Below are positions 16,470 to 24,483 of a stretch of DNA of 39,705 nt, one piece after another (position 1 is the first letter of the stretch; each line of letters starts with the position of its first letter). The notes under the pieces are model-generated. The model did no database searches, was not told the origin of the DNA, and worked only from the letters and a program-made list of their open reading frames with translations. The position numbers and the translations under genes are program-made. The stretch is from Mycobacterium sp. UM_CSW (GTDB lineage: Bacteria > Actinomycetota > Actinomycetes > Mycobacteriales > Mycobacteriaceae): contig NZ_AUWQ01000040.1 of NCBI RefSeq assembly GCF_000455205.1, positions 1 through 39,705 of the forward strand, in the 5' to 3' direction.

Positions 16470-18406
16470 AGTGGGTGACCTTTCGAGGCGACGACGACGA
16501 ACGCACCGGGGTGCTCTCCGGTGACACCGTCCACGCGATGCCGCCGGGCGTGACGCTGCTCGACCTGATCGGTCGAGGCGCCGACGGGCTGCGCCGGGCC
16601 GGCGAAGAGGCGTTGCGTTCCCCGTCGGCCGTCGCGCGGCTCGACGACGTGACGGTGCTGGCTCCGATTCCGCACCCGCCGTCGATCCGCGACTCCCTGT
16701 GCTTCTTGGATCACATGCGCAACTGTCAGGCCGCGATGGGCGGCGGCCGGGTGCTCGCCGACACCTGGTACCGCATCCCGGCGTTCTACTTCGCGTGCCC
16801 CACAACCGTTTTAGGCCCCTACGAAGACGCCCCGACGGCGCCGGGAAGCGCTTGGCAGGACTTCGAATTGGAGATCGCCGCCGTCATCGGTGTCAGCGGC
16901 AAGGACCTGACCGTCGAGCAAGCCGAAGACGCCATCATCGGCTACACCATCTTCAACGACTGGTCCGCACGCGACCTGCAGCAGCGGGAAGGCCAGCTCG
17001 CGATCGGGCAGGGCAAGGGCAAGGACAGCGGGGTCACACTGGGCCCCTACCTGGTGACGCCCGACGAGCTCGAGCCGTACCGGCGAGACGGCAAGCTTGA
17101 CCTGCAGGTGACCGCGTTGGTCAACGACACCGTGATCGGTTCGGGGTCGACCGCCCAGATGGACTGGACCTTCGGCGAGGTCATCTCCTACGTCTCGCGC
17201 GGCGTGCCGCTTATGCCCGGCGACGTCATCGGCTCCGGAACCGTGCCCACTTGCACGCTCGTCGAGCACCTCAATCCGGCTGCGCTGGAATCATTTCCGG
17301 GATGGCTGCACGACGGCGACGTCGTCACCCTGCGGGTCCAGGGCTTGGGCGAGACCCGGCAAACCGTGCGCGCCAGCGGCCCGCCGCATCCCCTGGCCGC
17401 TCGGCGCAACCCGGACGCCGCGCCCGCCCCGGCCCGGGTCAACCGGGCCCCGGCGAAGGTGCCCTACACGCGCGGCCTGCACGAGGTCGCCGACCGGGTG
17501 TGGGCGTGGACGCTCCCGGACGGCGGCTACGGGTGGAGCAACGCCGGGCTGATCGCCGGCGACGGCGGGTCACTGCTCGTCGACACGCTGTTCGACCTGG
17601 CGCTGACCCGCGAAATGCTCGCCGCGATGAGGACAGTCACCTCATCCGCTCCCATCACCGACGCCCTGATCACCCACTCCAACGGCGACCACACCCACGG
17701 CAACCAGCTGCTGGACGCGTCGGTGCGCATCCTCGCCGCGCAGGGCACCGCCGACGAGATCGCGCACGGGATGGCGCCCGAGATGCTGGCCATGGCGCAG
17801 ACCGCGAACCTCGGCCCGGTCGCGACGCCGTACGTGCGAGACCGCTTCGGGCACTTCGACTTCAGCGGCATCAAGCTGCGCAACGCCGACCAGACGTTCG
17901 AGCGCGAACTCACCGTCGAGGTCGGCGGGCGCCGCATCGACCTGCTGAACCTCGGCCCCGCCCACACCGCCGCCGACTCGGTGGTGCACGTGCCCGACGC
18001 GGGGGTGCTGTTCGGCGGCGACCTGCTGTTCATCGGCTGCACCCCGATCGTGTGGGCCGGCCCCACCGCCAACTGGATCGCGGCGTGCGACGCGATGATC
18101 GCGCTCGACGCCCCAACCGTGGTGCCGGGCCATGGCCCGGTCACCGATCCAGACGGGATCCGCGCGGTCCGTGGCTATCTCGCGCACGTGGCGGACCAGG
18201 CCGAGGCCGCCTACCGCAGGGGCCTGTCGTGGGCCGAGGCGGCCGATTCGATCGACCTTGGCGAGTACGCGACCTGGCTGGACGCCGAGCGGGTCGTCGT
18301 CAACGTCTATCAGCGCTACCGCGAACTCGACCCGGACACACCACAACTGGAGGTGATGGCCTTGCTGGTGATGCAGGCCGAGTGGCTCGCCAAGCGCACT
18401 TCGTGA
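16466..18406 (+). CDS. Fumarylacetoacetate-hydrolase/metallo-beta-lactamase fusion, Rv0939-like
   Basis: This 646-residue protein joins two enzymes. Residues 1 to about 305 are a fumarylacetoacetate hydrolase-family domain, with the metal ligands in DFELEIAAVIG and the segment GYTIFNDWSARDLQ; such enzymes cleave or decarboxylate 2-oxo-dienoates. After a Pro/Ala-rich linker (about 305-340), the rest is a metallo-beta-lactamase-fold hydrolase with THSNGDHTHGN, LGPAHTAADS, FGGDLLF and VPGHGPV. The usual HxHxDH is H404-x-N406-x-D408-H409, with Asn in place of the second His. The GTG start overlaps the ligD stop as GTGA, with GAGG upstream, so it is co-translated with ligD. It matches Rv0939 in length; substrates are unknown. 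Confidence 0.88.
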   Translation: MKWVTFRGDDDERTGVLSGDTVHAMPPGVTLLDLIGRGADGLRRAGEEALRSPSAVARLDDVTVLAPIPHPPSIRDSLCFLDHMRNCQAAMGGGRVLADTWYRIPAFYFACPTTVLGPYEDAPTAPGSAWQDFELEIAAVIGVSGKDLTVEQAEDAIIGYTIFNDWSARDLQQREGQLAIGQGKGKDSGVTLGPYLVTPDELEPYRRDGKLDLQVTALVNDTVIGSGSTAQMDWTFGEVISYVSRGVPLMPGDVIGSGTVPTCTLVEHLNPAALESFPGWLHDGDVVTLRVQGLGETRQTVRASGPPHPLAARRNPDAAPAPARVNRAPAKVPYTRGLHEVADRVWAWTLPDGGYGWSNAGLIAGDGGSLLVDTLFDLALTREMLAAMRTVTSSAPITDALITHSNGDHTHGNQLLDASVRILAAQGTADEIAHGMAPEMLAMAQTANLGPVATPYVRDRFGHFDFSGIKLRNADQTFERELTVEVGGRRIDLLNLGPAHTAADSVVHVPDAGVLFGGDLLFIGCTPIVWAGPTANWIAACDAMIALDAPTVVPGHGPVTDPDGIRAVRGYLAHVADQAEAAYRRGLSWAEAADSIDLGEYATWLDAERVVVNVYQRYRELDPDTPQLEVMALLVMQAEWLAKRTS

Positions 18407-18469
18407 CCGCGAAAGTGCAACTACCGACGCGTTCCCCGAGAGCGGGTGTTGGCAGTTGCACTTTCGCGG
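18407..18469. terminator. Perfect 16-bp inverted repeat between convergent genes
   Basis: CCGCGAAAGTGCAACT (18407-18422) is exactly repeated in reverse complement at 18454-18469, with a 31-nt loop. It starts directly after the stop of the fusion gene and ends 3 nt before the methyltransferase stop. A bidirectional terminator is the natural reading, although neither side has a long U-tract. It may also be a member of a dispersed mycobacterial hairpin family. Confidence 0.6.
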
Positions 18470-18472
18470 CGG

Positions 18473-19387
18473 CTAGGTCTTGATCGCCCGCACGAAATTG
18501 ATGGTGGCGGCGGGTCCGTGCTCGGCCTCCAGCAGTTCCGGCAGGCCCGCCGCGGCGAACAGGTCGGTGAGCGCGAAAGTGGTTGTCGCCCAACCGTCGG
18601 CGCCCAGATGTGCGGCGACGTCGGTGTGCTTGCCGGGGTAGGTCAGCGCGGCGATGTCCAGGTCGAGCCCGTGCCAGCGCCAGCCCTCGGTGGTGCGCCG
18701 CGCCTGCTCCTCCGACTCCCGCGAGGCGTCGTTGAGCGACCCATAGTCCGCGGCGAAGCGGCTGCCCTCGCTGGACAGCGGGGTGATCGCATCCAGCAGC
18801 CGAACCTCGGCCTCCGGCGGCAGAAATCCGATCAGCACCCCCTCGGCCAGCCACGCCGTGGGTTGCGCGGGGTCGAAGCCGGCCTCCTGCAGCGCCGCCG
18901 GCCAATCCTCGCGGAGGTCGATGCCGATGGTGCGCAACTCGGCTGTGGGGGCCGCGCCGATCTCCGACAGCGCCGCGGTCTTGAAGGCGATCACCTCGGG
19001 CTGATCGATCTCATACACCGTCGTCCCGGTCGGCCACGCAAGCCGATACGAGCGGGCGTCGAGCCCCGACGCCACGATCACCACCTGCCGCAGGCCCGCC
19101 TTGCCGGCCGCGGCGAAGTAGTCGTCGTAAAACCGGGCGCGGGCGGCGAACGTGTCGACCATGCGGGGAAATCCGATGCCCTTCTCGAGGTCGTCGGCGT
19201 CGAGTTCACCGCTGGCCAACTTCGTGAACACGCCCAGGCCAACGGCGCGGACCAGCGGCTCGGCGTACTCGTCGGTGACGACGGGCTGCGAATTCCGGGT
19301 GGCGGCCGCGCGCGCCGCGGCGACCATGGTGGCGGTGGCGCCCACGCTGCTGGCCAGGTCCCAGGTGTCATCTTCGGTTCGTGCCAT
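18473..19387 (-). CDS. SAM-dependent methyltransferase, mycobacterial TIGR00027/LCMT-like family
   Basis: This 304-residue protein belongs to a family expanded in mycobacteria and annotated as putative S-adenosylmethionine-dependent methyltransferases. Characteristic segments are [20 protein letters not shown] at the N-terminus, [24 protein letters not shown] (the SAM site), [12 protein letters not shown] and [16 protein letters not shown]. Targets are not known. The start at 19387 has AAGGAGAGAG just upstream. It is divergent from the enoyl-CoA hydratase with 74 nt between them. I do not recall a counterpart at this place in H37Rv. Confidence 0.9.
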   Translation of the reverse strand: MARTEDDTWDLASSVGATATMVAAARAAATRNSQPVVTDEYAEPLVRAVGLGVFTKLASGELDADDLEKGIGFPRMVDTFAARARFYDDYFAAAGKAGLRQVVIVASGLDARSYRLAWPTGTTVYEIDQPEVIAFKTAALSEIGAAPTAELRTIGIDLREDWPAALQEAGFDPAQPTAWLAEGVLIGFLPPEAEVRLLDAITPLSSEGSRFAADYGSLNDASRESEEQARRTTEGWRWHGLDLDIAALTYPGKHTDVAAHLGADGWATTTFALTDLFAAAGLPELLEAEHGPAATINFVRAIKT

Positions 19388-19449
19388 GCTCTCTCCTTCG
19401 ATAGGCGGCAAAACCACGGTATGCCGCACCGGTAAACACCCATGTCGCC

Positions 19450-19455
19450 TACGGT
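19450..19455 (+). promoter_or_regulatory. Candidate -10 element of a leaderless enoyl-CoA hydratase mRNA
   Basis: TACGGT matches TAnnnT and is followed by 6 nt and then the ATG at 19462. No Shine-Dalgarno sequence is present. The spacing is identical to that in front of ligD and the SDR at 26138. Confidence 0.4.
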
Positions 19456-19461
19456 TCACCT

Positions 19462-20268
19462 ATGCCCGCAGTGGAATTCGAAACTCTCGAGGACAACATC
19501 GCCTGCATCACCCTGAACCGGCCGGAGCGGCTGAACGCGATCGACGGGGCGCTGATCGGCGGCGTCGACGCAGCCCTCGACGCGCTCGGCGACGGTGAGC
19601 ACCGGGTCGCGATCATCACCGGGGCCGGGCGGGGCTTCTGCGCCGGCGCCGATCTCAGCGGCACCGGCGAGGCCTGGACCAAGCCCAGGCCGACCAGCCC
19701 GCCGTTCAAGGTCAACTATGACTCGCAGGTGCGCCTAGCCGAGCTGTTCACCCGGATCTACGAGCTGCCCATCCCGGTGATCTCCGCGGTCAACGGCGTG
19801 GCCGTCGGGGGCGGGCTTGCCTTCACCCTCGTCAGTGATATCCGCGTCGCGTCCGAGAACGCCCGGTTCGGATCGGTGTTCATCAAGGCGGGCTTCTCGT
19901 CGATGGACATGGGGACCAGCTACCTGCTGCCCAAGATCGTGGGCGCCGGGGTCGCGCGTGAGCTGATGCTGACGGGTCGCATCATCGACGCGGACGAGGC
20001 TTATCAGATCAAGCTGGTGCACGAGGTGGTGCCGGCGGATGAGCTGATGCCGGCCGCGATCAGGCTGGCCCGATCCATCGCCGAGAACAACGCGTATGGC
20101 GTGTGGCAGACCAAGATTGGGCTCAACGCGGCGCTGGACGCGCCGAGTCTGCGCCACGCCATCGAGCTGGAGAACCGCACCCAGATCCTCAGCGGCTTCA
20201 CCAACAATCCGACCGAAGCGGCCATGGCCCACATGGAGAAGCGGCCCCCGAAGTGGGATCCCCTGTGA
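19462..20268 (+). CDS. Enoyl-CoA hydratase/isomerase family protein
   Basis: This 268-residue crotonase-fold enzyme should act on an acyl-CoA, most simply hydrating a 2-enoyl-CoA in beta-oxidation. The CoA-binding/oxyanion segment GRGFCAGADLSG and the second oxyanion loop AVNGVAVGGGLAFTLVSDIRVAS are clear. In the position of the second catalytic Glu of classical hydratases the sequence reads FSSMDMGTSYLLPKIVG, with Asp rather than Glu nearby, so it may be an isomerase or another crotonase activity. Its stop is 3 nt from that of the convergent F420-type oxidoreductase gene. Confidence 0.88.
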   Translation: MPAVEFETLEDNIACITLNRPERLNAIDGALIGGVDAALDALGDGEHRVAIITGAGRGFCAGADLSGTGEAWTKPRPTSPPFKVNYDSQVRLAELFTRIYELPIPVISAVNGVAVGGGLAFTLVSDIRVASENARFGSVFIKAGFSSMDMGTSYLLPKIVGAGVARELMLTGRIIDADEAYQIKLVHEVVPADELMPAAIRLARSIAENNAYGVWQTKIGLNAALDAPSLRHAIELENRTQILSGFTNNPTEAAMAHMEKRPPKWDPL

Positions 20269-20271
20269 CGG

Positions 20272-21138
20272 CTAAACTTTCGCGATCACGTTCTCCGCGA
20301 ACATCTCCAGGTTGCGGATCTTGTTGTCCAGCGGCTCGTCGTCTTTGCCCATGATGTAGGGAATGCGGAAGCCGACGATCACGTCGGTGACGCCCTTGTC
20401 CTCGAGCCGCTTGATGCCGTCCGCGGTGTAGGCGTCCACCGAGATGACGTGGATCTCGAACGGGCCGGTCTTGCCCGCTTCCTCGCGATACCGCTTGAGC
20501 TTGGCGAGCAGCGCGTCGAGTTCCTCCGGATCGCCGCCGCCATGCATCCAGCCGTCCAGGCGTGCCGCGCGGCGCAGCGCGGCGTCGGCGTGTCCGCCGA
20601 TCAGAATCGGGATCGGCTTGGTCGGAGCCGGGGTCATCTTTGTCTTGGGGATGTCGTAGAACTCGCCGTGGAATTCGAAGTAGTCGCCGGTGGTGAGGCC
20701 TTGGATGATCTCGATGCATTCGTCCATCCGCTTGCCGCGCTTGGCAAATGGAACGCCCAGCAGTTCGTAGTCCTCGGGCCACGGGCTCGTGCCGACCCCG
20801 AAACCCACGCGGTTATCGGTCATCGCGGCCAGTGAACCGATTTGCTTGGCCACCAACGCGGGTGGCCGAATGGGCAGCTTGAGCACGAAGAAGTTGAACC
20901 GCAGCGTCGACGTCACCGCGCCCAACGCCGACGTAAGCACGAAGGTTTCGATGAACTCCTTGCCGTCCAGGAATTCGCGGTTGCCGTCGGGGGTGTACGG
21001 ATACTTCGAGTCGGATTCGAAGGGATAGGCGATGCTGTCGGCGATCGTCATGGCGTGGTAGCCGGCGGCTTCGGCCGCCTTGGCGAGCGGGATGTAGTAG
21101 CGAAAGTCCGTCATCGCCTCTGCGTAGGTGAACCGCAC
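20272..21138 (-). CDS. LLM-class F420-dependent oxidoreductase, Rv0940c-like
   Basis: This 288-residue luciferase-like TIM-barrel protein is of the type that uses F420 (or FMN) in mycobacteria. Typical segments are LAKAAEAAGYHAMTIADS, VAKQIGSLAAMTDNRVGFGVGTSPWPEDYELLGVPFAKRG and PIPILIGGHADAALRRAARLDGW. The start is GTG 21138, with AGGAAGG 8 nt upstream; a nearby ATG is out of frame. A perfect KstR-type palindrome lies 37-50 nt upstream, placing it in the sterol-catabolism regulon. Rv0940c is, as far as I recall, also listed in that regulon. The reaction is unknown. Confidence 0.9.
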   Translation of the reverse strand: MRFTYAEAMTDFRYYIPLAKAAEAAGYHAMTIADSIAYPFESDSKYPYTPDGNREFLDGKEFIETFVLTSALGAVTSTLRFNFFVLKLPIRPPALVAKQIGSLAAMTDNRVGFGVGTSPWPEDYELLGVPFAKRGKRMDECIEIIQGLTTGDYFEFHGEFYDIPKTKMTPAPTKPIPILIGGHADAALRRAARLDGWMHGGGDPEELDALLAKLKRYREEAGKTGPFEIHVISVDAYTADGIKRLEDKGVTDVIVGFRIPYIMGKDDEPLDNKIRNLEMFAENVIAKV

Positions 21139-21174
21139 GTCATCCGCCTTCCTGGAGGGACCGTCACACGAGAT

Positions 21175-21188
21175 TAGAACGTGTTCTA
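21175..21188. promoter_or_regulatory. KstR operator in front of the F420-type oxidoreductase
   Basis: TAGAAC-GT-GTTCTA is a perfect inverted repeat and matches TnnAACnnGTTnnA, including the preferred AG/CT flanks of the best KstR sites. It is 37 nt upstream of the GTG at 21138, where a repressor would overlap the promoter. KstR releases such sites when 3-oxo-cholestenoyl-CoA-type ligands accumulate. Confidence 0.7.
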
Positions 21189-21229
21189 CTTTTACCCGCG
21201 CGCGGGTCCCTGAACAAGGTGTCGTCTGG

Positions 21230-21994
21230 CTAGAGCTGGTTCTCGGGCCCGATGACGGCCCAGACGGTCTTGCCCGACGCCGTCGGGGTGCTGCCCCAGG
21301 CGCGTGACAACGCGTCGACGATCGCCAGGCCGGACACGTCGATGCCCTTGTCCGGCGACGGCAGCCGCAGGGCGGGTGTGCTGCTGGCGTCGGACACTGC
21401 GATGGTGGCCGTCGCGCCGTCGGTCTCGACCCGCATCATCGGCACGCTTCCGGTGTGCTCGAGCACGTTCTCCACGAACACGTTGACGACCACCAGCGCG
21501 ACCGGGATGAGCGTGGACTGCGACCACGCGGTCAGCCACTCGCGGACCAGCCGGCGTGACTCGCGAAGACTGGTCAGGTTGGCGGGCAGCTCGGCATCGG
21601 CGTGGCGCACGGTGCGGCTGGTGAGCCGGTCGAGCGCCTTCATCGCGGACTTCTCGGTCGCGTACACCGGCATGAAGCGGGCGACCTCGCTCCGGGTGAT
21701 CGCCTCGCGGGCGGCGCGGTCCGCGCACACCAGCACGATCGGGACGTCGGGCCGGGTGTGCGCCTGCCAGCGCACGCCGATGAAGCTCGACCAGACCGAT
21801 TCCTCGGGGACCTGCAGGCGGGAGACGTTGACGAGGACGGCGGACGGCTCGTCCAGCGTCGCCTTCGTGATGATGTCGCGCAGCGCCGCGGAGCTGCTGC
21901 CGTCGAGCACGCCCTCGACCGTGAGCACGACGACCGACTGCTCCGTGCGCGTCGCAACGGCCAGCGAGCTCGGTGACTCAGCTACCGCGCTCAC
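21230..21994 (-). CDS. STAS domain / HATPase fusion, sigma-factor-regulator-like (Rv0941c-like)
   Basis: This 254-residue protein combines two partner-switching modules. Residues 1 to about 115 look like a STAS (anti-anti-sigma) domain: VVVLTVEGVLDGSSSAALRD and PSAVLVNVSRLQV. The rest resembles an RsbW-type GHKL ATPase: NVFVENVLEHTG (N-box), DASSTPALRLP and GLAIVDALSRAWGS (G-box). In other systems these are separate proteins that sequester or release a sigma factor. GTG 21994 is preferred over GTG 22003 because GAAAGGGG lies about 8 nt upstream of the former but abuts the latter. No sigma factor gene is nearby. Confidence 0.8.
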   Translation of the reverse strand: MSAVAESPSSLAVATRTEQSVVVLTVEGVLDGSSSAALRDIITKATLDEPSAVLVNVSRLQVPEESVWSSFIGVRWQAHTRPDVPIVLVCADRAAREAITRSEVARFMPVYATEKSAMKALDRLTSRTVRHADAELPANLTSLRESRRLVREWLTAWSQSTLIPVALVVVNVFVENVLEHTGSVPMMRVETDGATATIAVSDASSTPALRLPSPDKGIDVSGLAIVDALSRAWGSTPTASGKTVWAVIGPENQL

Positions 21995-22309
21995 CGCAGC
22001 CACCCCTTTCCGGTCAGGGCTTTATCCTCGCCGACCGAGCCCCGGCAAGCCGTGTTATCCGGGTGCGCGTGTCTCAATAGCAATTTAGGCCCCCGCGTTC
22101 CCACCGTGAAAGACGGCGGATGCGATTTCCTGATCCGGTCCGCTGCCATATCCCCCGCTCCTGGAATTCCCGCCCGCCAATTGCTTGAGAACCCGCCCCC
22201 TTGGCGGCGAAAACTGCCCATCCGTCGCAGCACAGTGAGATGAAAAGAGACTAACGCGGTTACCCGAACGTCACGATCGGCAAACCTTCGAAATACCGCG
22301 CTGCGCGGG
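21995..22309. other. Intergenic stretch between two leftward genes
   Basis: Roughly 300 nt with no convincing gene. It should hold the promoter of the STAS/ATPase gene; the part near 22050-22095 is less GC-rich (with TTGAGACAC and GGATAACAC on the minus strand) and is the likeliest place. A 63-codon rightward frame at 22052-22243 has no ribosome binding site or recognisable motif. Confidence 0.4.
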
Positions 22310-23482
22310 TCAGCTCAGCGCGTACGGCGGAGCGCCGACCCCCGCCACCGTGTGCGTGCCCCACGGGGTCCGCTCGATGATGCGGGCCGGCGCGCTGCGC
22401 TCGCCGACCGTCAGGATCGCGGTGCGTGCCTGCTTGAGCGACTCGTCGGGCAGCGCTGAGGAACCGAAGACCGTGCCTTGCCAGTGGTAATGGCCGTCGA
22501 TCGGATCCAGGTGGCCGGCGAGACGCACGCGCACCGGATGGTCGGATCCGGCGATCGTCAGCGTCGCCGCGCCCTCGTATGTCGCGTCGGTCCCGGCCGC
22601 GCCGGACGTCAACTCGAACGCCGACGCCACCGGCTGGGGCTGGGCCGGTCGCACACAGACGCGCTCGTTGAACACCCGCTGGCTGCTGCGGCGCACTTCG
22701 ATGCGGGTGCTGTCGGTGCGTTCCATCAGCGTGATGCACTCGGCGACATAGCGTGCTTGCGCGCCGGTGTCTGGCCCGGTGACGAAGAAGTAGTTGGGCA
22801 AGCCGCGAACGGCGACCCCGAAGTAGTGCTCCATGCCGTCGACCAGCGTGGTGCCCGACGTCGGGTCGAGCGCGGCGAACCCGGTCCCGTAGATGATGGC
22901 ATCGGCGTCGTGATCGACGCCGTCGGCGGTTCGGACGCGCGATGCGGTGATGGCGACGACGGGCGATCTCACCAGCGCGGGCCGCGGCGCCGCGTCGGCG
23001 GCCGGTTTGATGCGGCGACGCAGCCAGCGCTTGGCGCGGGTGGCGGGCAGCGGCAGCTCGTCGACGACCCGGCGCGGCGGGTGTGCGAAGACCGTGACCG
23101 AGGCCGCCGAATTCATCAGCCGCGGGATGTGGTGACCGGCGGTGGAATCGGCGCCGATGACGGCGACGCGCTTGCCGGTCGGGTCGAAGCCCGCCGGCCA
23201 CTGCGCTGCGTGAAACGACTCGCCTAGGAAGTCGTCGCGTCCGGCGATGTCCGGTAACCACGGGACGGGCTGATGCGCGGCGACGACGACGCGGGCCCGC
23301 ACGGGTTCGCCACCGGCCGTCGTCAGCAGCCAGGTGTCGGTGGCGTCGTCGAACTCTGACCCGAGCACGTCGCGGTCGAGCGTCGCGACGTCGGTGATCC
23401 CGGCCGCCCGCAGGGCCGCCCGTGCGCTGTCTCCCGCCCCAACGACGAGCACCCGATGGCAGCGCACGGGCGACTGGGTCAC
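22310..23482 (-). CDS. FAD/NAD(P)-binding flavoprotein with C-terminal DUF4873-like domain, Rv0943c-like
   Basis: This 390-residue protein starts at GTG 23482 with a Rossmann segment HRVLVVGAGDSARAAL, in which the last Gly of GxGxxG is Ala. A second dinucleotide segment KRVAVIGADSTAG lies near residue 110, and IIYGTGFAAL is typical of flavin monooxygenases and thioredoxin-reductase-like enzymes. The last 100 residues (YEGAATLTIAG, GHYHWQGTVFG, WGTHTVAGVGAPP) fit DUF4873, often fused to such flavoproteins in actinobacteria. The GTG overlaps the stop of the AurF-like gene by 4 nt, so the two are co-translated and probably form a redox pair. Confidence 0.82.
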   Translation of the reverse strand: MTQSPVRCHRVLVVGAGDSARAALRAAGITDVATLDRDVLGSEFDDATDTWLLTTAGGEPVRARVVVAAHQPVPWLPDIAGRDDFLGESFHAAQWPAGFDPTGKRVAVIGADSTAGHHIPRLMNSAASVTVFAHPPRRVVDELPLPATRAKRWLRRRIKPAADAAPRPALVRSPVVAITASRVRTADGVDHDADAIIYGTGFAALDPTSGTTLVDGMEHYFGVAVRGLPNYFFVTGPDTGAQARYVAECITLMERTDSTRIEVRRSSQRVFNERVCVRPAQPQPVASAFELTSGAAGTDATYEGAATLTIAGSDHPVRVRLAGHLDPIDGHYHWQGTVFGSSALPDESLKQARTAILTVGERSAPARIIERTPWGTHTVAGVGAPPYALS

Positions 23483-24384
23483 AGGAATCGGCTGCGCTTC
23501 CAGCCGCGCCGCGCGATCGGGCCCAGCAGGCCGACCTCGGTCAGAAACGCCGCCAGCGGCGCGAAGCCGGCAACCTGCATCTCGCGGCGGTGCGGGCTGG
23601 TGCGCGCGGTCCTTCGTGCCCGCTTCGCGTCCAGGCCCACGCGTGCGTACGGGATCGGGTTGCTGAACAAGTAGTTGAAGAAGTAACCGCCCAGCCCGTT
23701 GATGTTGGCCATGAACCAGCGGTTGAGCCGCGGCATCTCCGCCGCGCGCTTGCGGGCACCGTCGCGGGCGAACTGAATGTGGCGGGCCTCTTCGGTGACG
23801 TGGATCCGCATGAGCCGCTGGATGATTGGCTGCAGCTCGGGGTCGTCCATCATCTGCCGTTGCAGCGAGTCGAAGATCTCTTCGCCGATGAGGGCGGCAA
23901 TCCACAGCATCGAGCCGCGCTGGAACGCCAGCGGCAGCGCGTTGATGATCCACCGGTGAAACAGCCTCGGCCGCACCGGCTTTGCGCCGATGCGCTCGAT
24001 GGCCTTGCCGAACATGACCATGTGCCGGGTCTCGTCACCCAGCTCGGTGAGCTTGTAATGCGTCGAAGAGCTGGTGGGGTCCTCGTGCAAGATGGTCCGC
24101 AGCAGCGACTGGTTGAGCATGTTCTCGAACCAGATCCCGGCCGAGAGCGTGTTGACCAGTTCCTGGCGGGACAGGTCGATCTGCTGCTCGCGCGTCATCT
24201 CGTCCCACATCGGGGTGTTGTACAACGACACCAGCCGCGGCGGCAGGTAGAACTTGTCGGGGTCCAGCGGCGCGTCCCAGTCGATGTCGACCACCGGCTC
24301 GTAGGACTTCTTGACCGAGCCCTTCAGCAATCGGTCTGAGAACTCCTCACGACTCGGCCCACTTGGCTTCACCGGAGCGGTCAT
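23479..24384 (-). CDS. AurF-like diiron oxygenase
   Basis: This 301-residue helical protein carries the complete diiron ligand set of the AurF (p-aminobenzoate N-oxygenase) family: E87 in FENML, E118 and H121 in DETRH, E168 or E169 in IGEEIF, and H195, E199 and H202 in HVTEEARH. The spacing of the last three equals that of AurF. Relatives oxidise aromatic amines, but many mycobacterial members are uncharacterised, so N-oxygenation is only one possibility. The ATG at 24384 is set by the homologous region; GAAGGG is 11-12 nt upstream. It needs an electron source, which the overlapping flavoprotein could supply. Confidence 0.85.
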   Translation of the reverse strand: MTAPVKPSGPSREEFSDRLLKGSVKKSYEPVVDIDWDAPLDPDKFYLPPRLVSLYNTPMWDEMTREQQIDLSRQELVNTLSAGIWFENMLNQSLLRTILHEDPTSSSTHYKLTELGDETRHMVMFGKAIERIGAKPVRPRLFHRWIINALPLAFQRGSMLWIAALIGEEIFDSLQRQMMDDPELQPIIQRLMRIHVTEEARHIQFARDGARKRAAEMPRLNRWFMANINGLGGYFFNYLFSNPIPYARVGLDAKRARRTARTSPHRREMQVAGFAPLAAFLTEVGLLGPIARRGWKRSRFL

Positions 24385-24417
24385 TGCGTGGCGTCCCTTC
24401 GTCGGGTGCTGCAGGCG

Positions 24418-24437
24418 GTACCCATGGTACTGGGTAC
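24418..24437. promoter_or_regulatory. Inverted repeat between the AurF-like gene and cobF
   Basis: GTACCCA (24418-24424) and TGGGTAC (24431-24437) are exact reverse complements around TGGTAC. The site is 34 nt upstream of the AurF-like ATG and about 45 nt upstream of cobF, in the short divergent gap. Size and layout suit a TetR-type repressor. It does not match KstR, IdeR or LexA sites. Confidence 0.4.
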
Positions 24438-24483
24438 TTGAGGGGCCGACTAGGCCTTCCAGGTTTCGATTCGGTTGACTGGC

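Noticed and set aside
14121-16805. 894-codon open frame on the minus strand across ligD
   Set aside because: It is the antisense shadow of ligD: Arg/Pro/Gly/His-rich, without motifs or start signal, whereas ligD has complete domains on the plus strand.
22052-22243. 63-codon rightward frame in the gap before the STAS/ATPase gene
   Set aside because: No ribosome binding site, no motif, and Pro/Arg-rich composition as expected by chance in this GC content.
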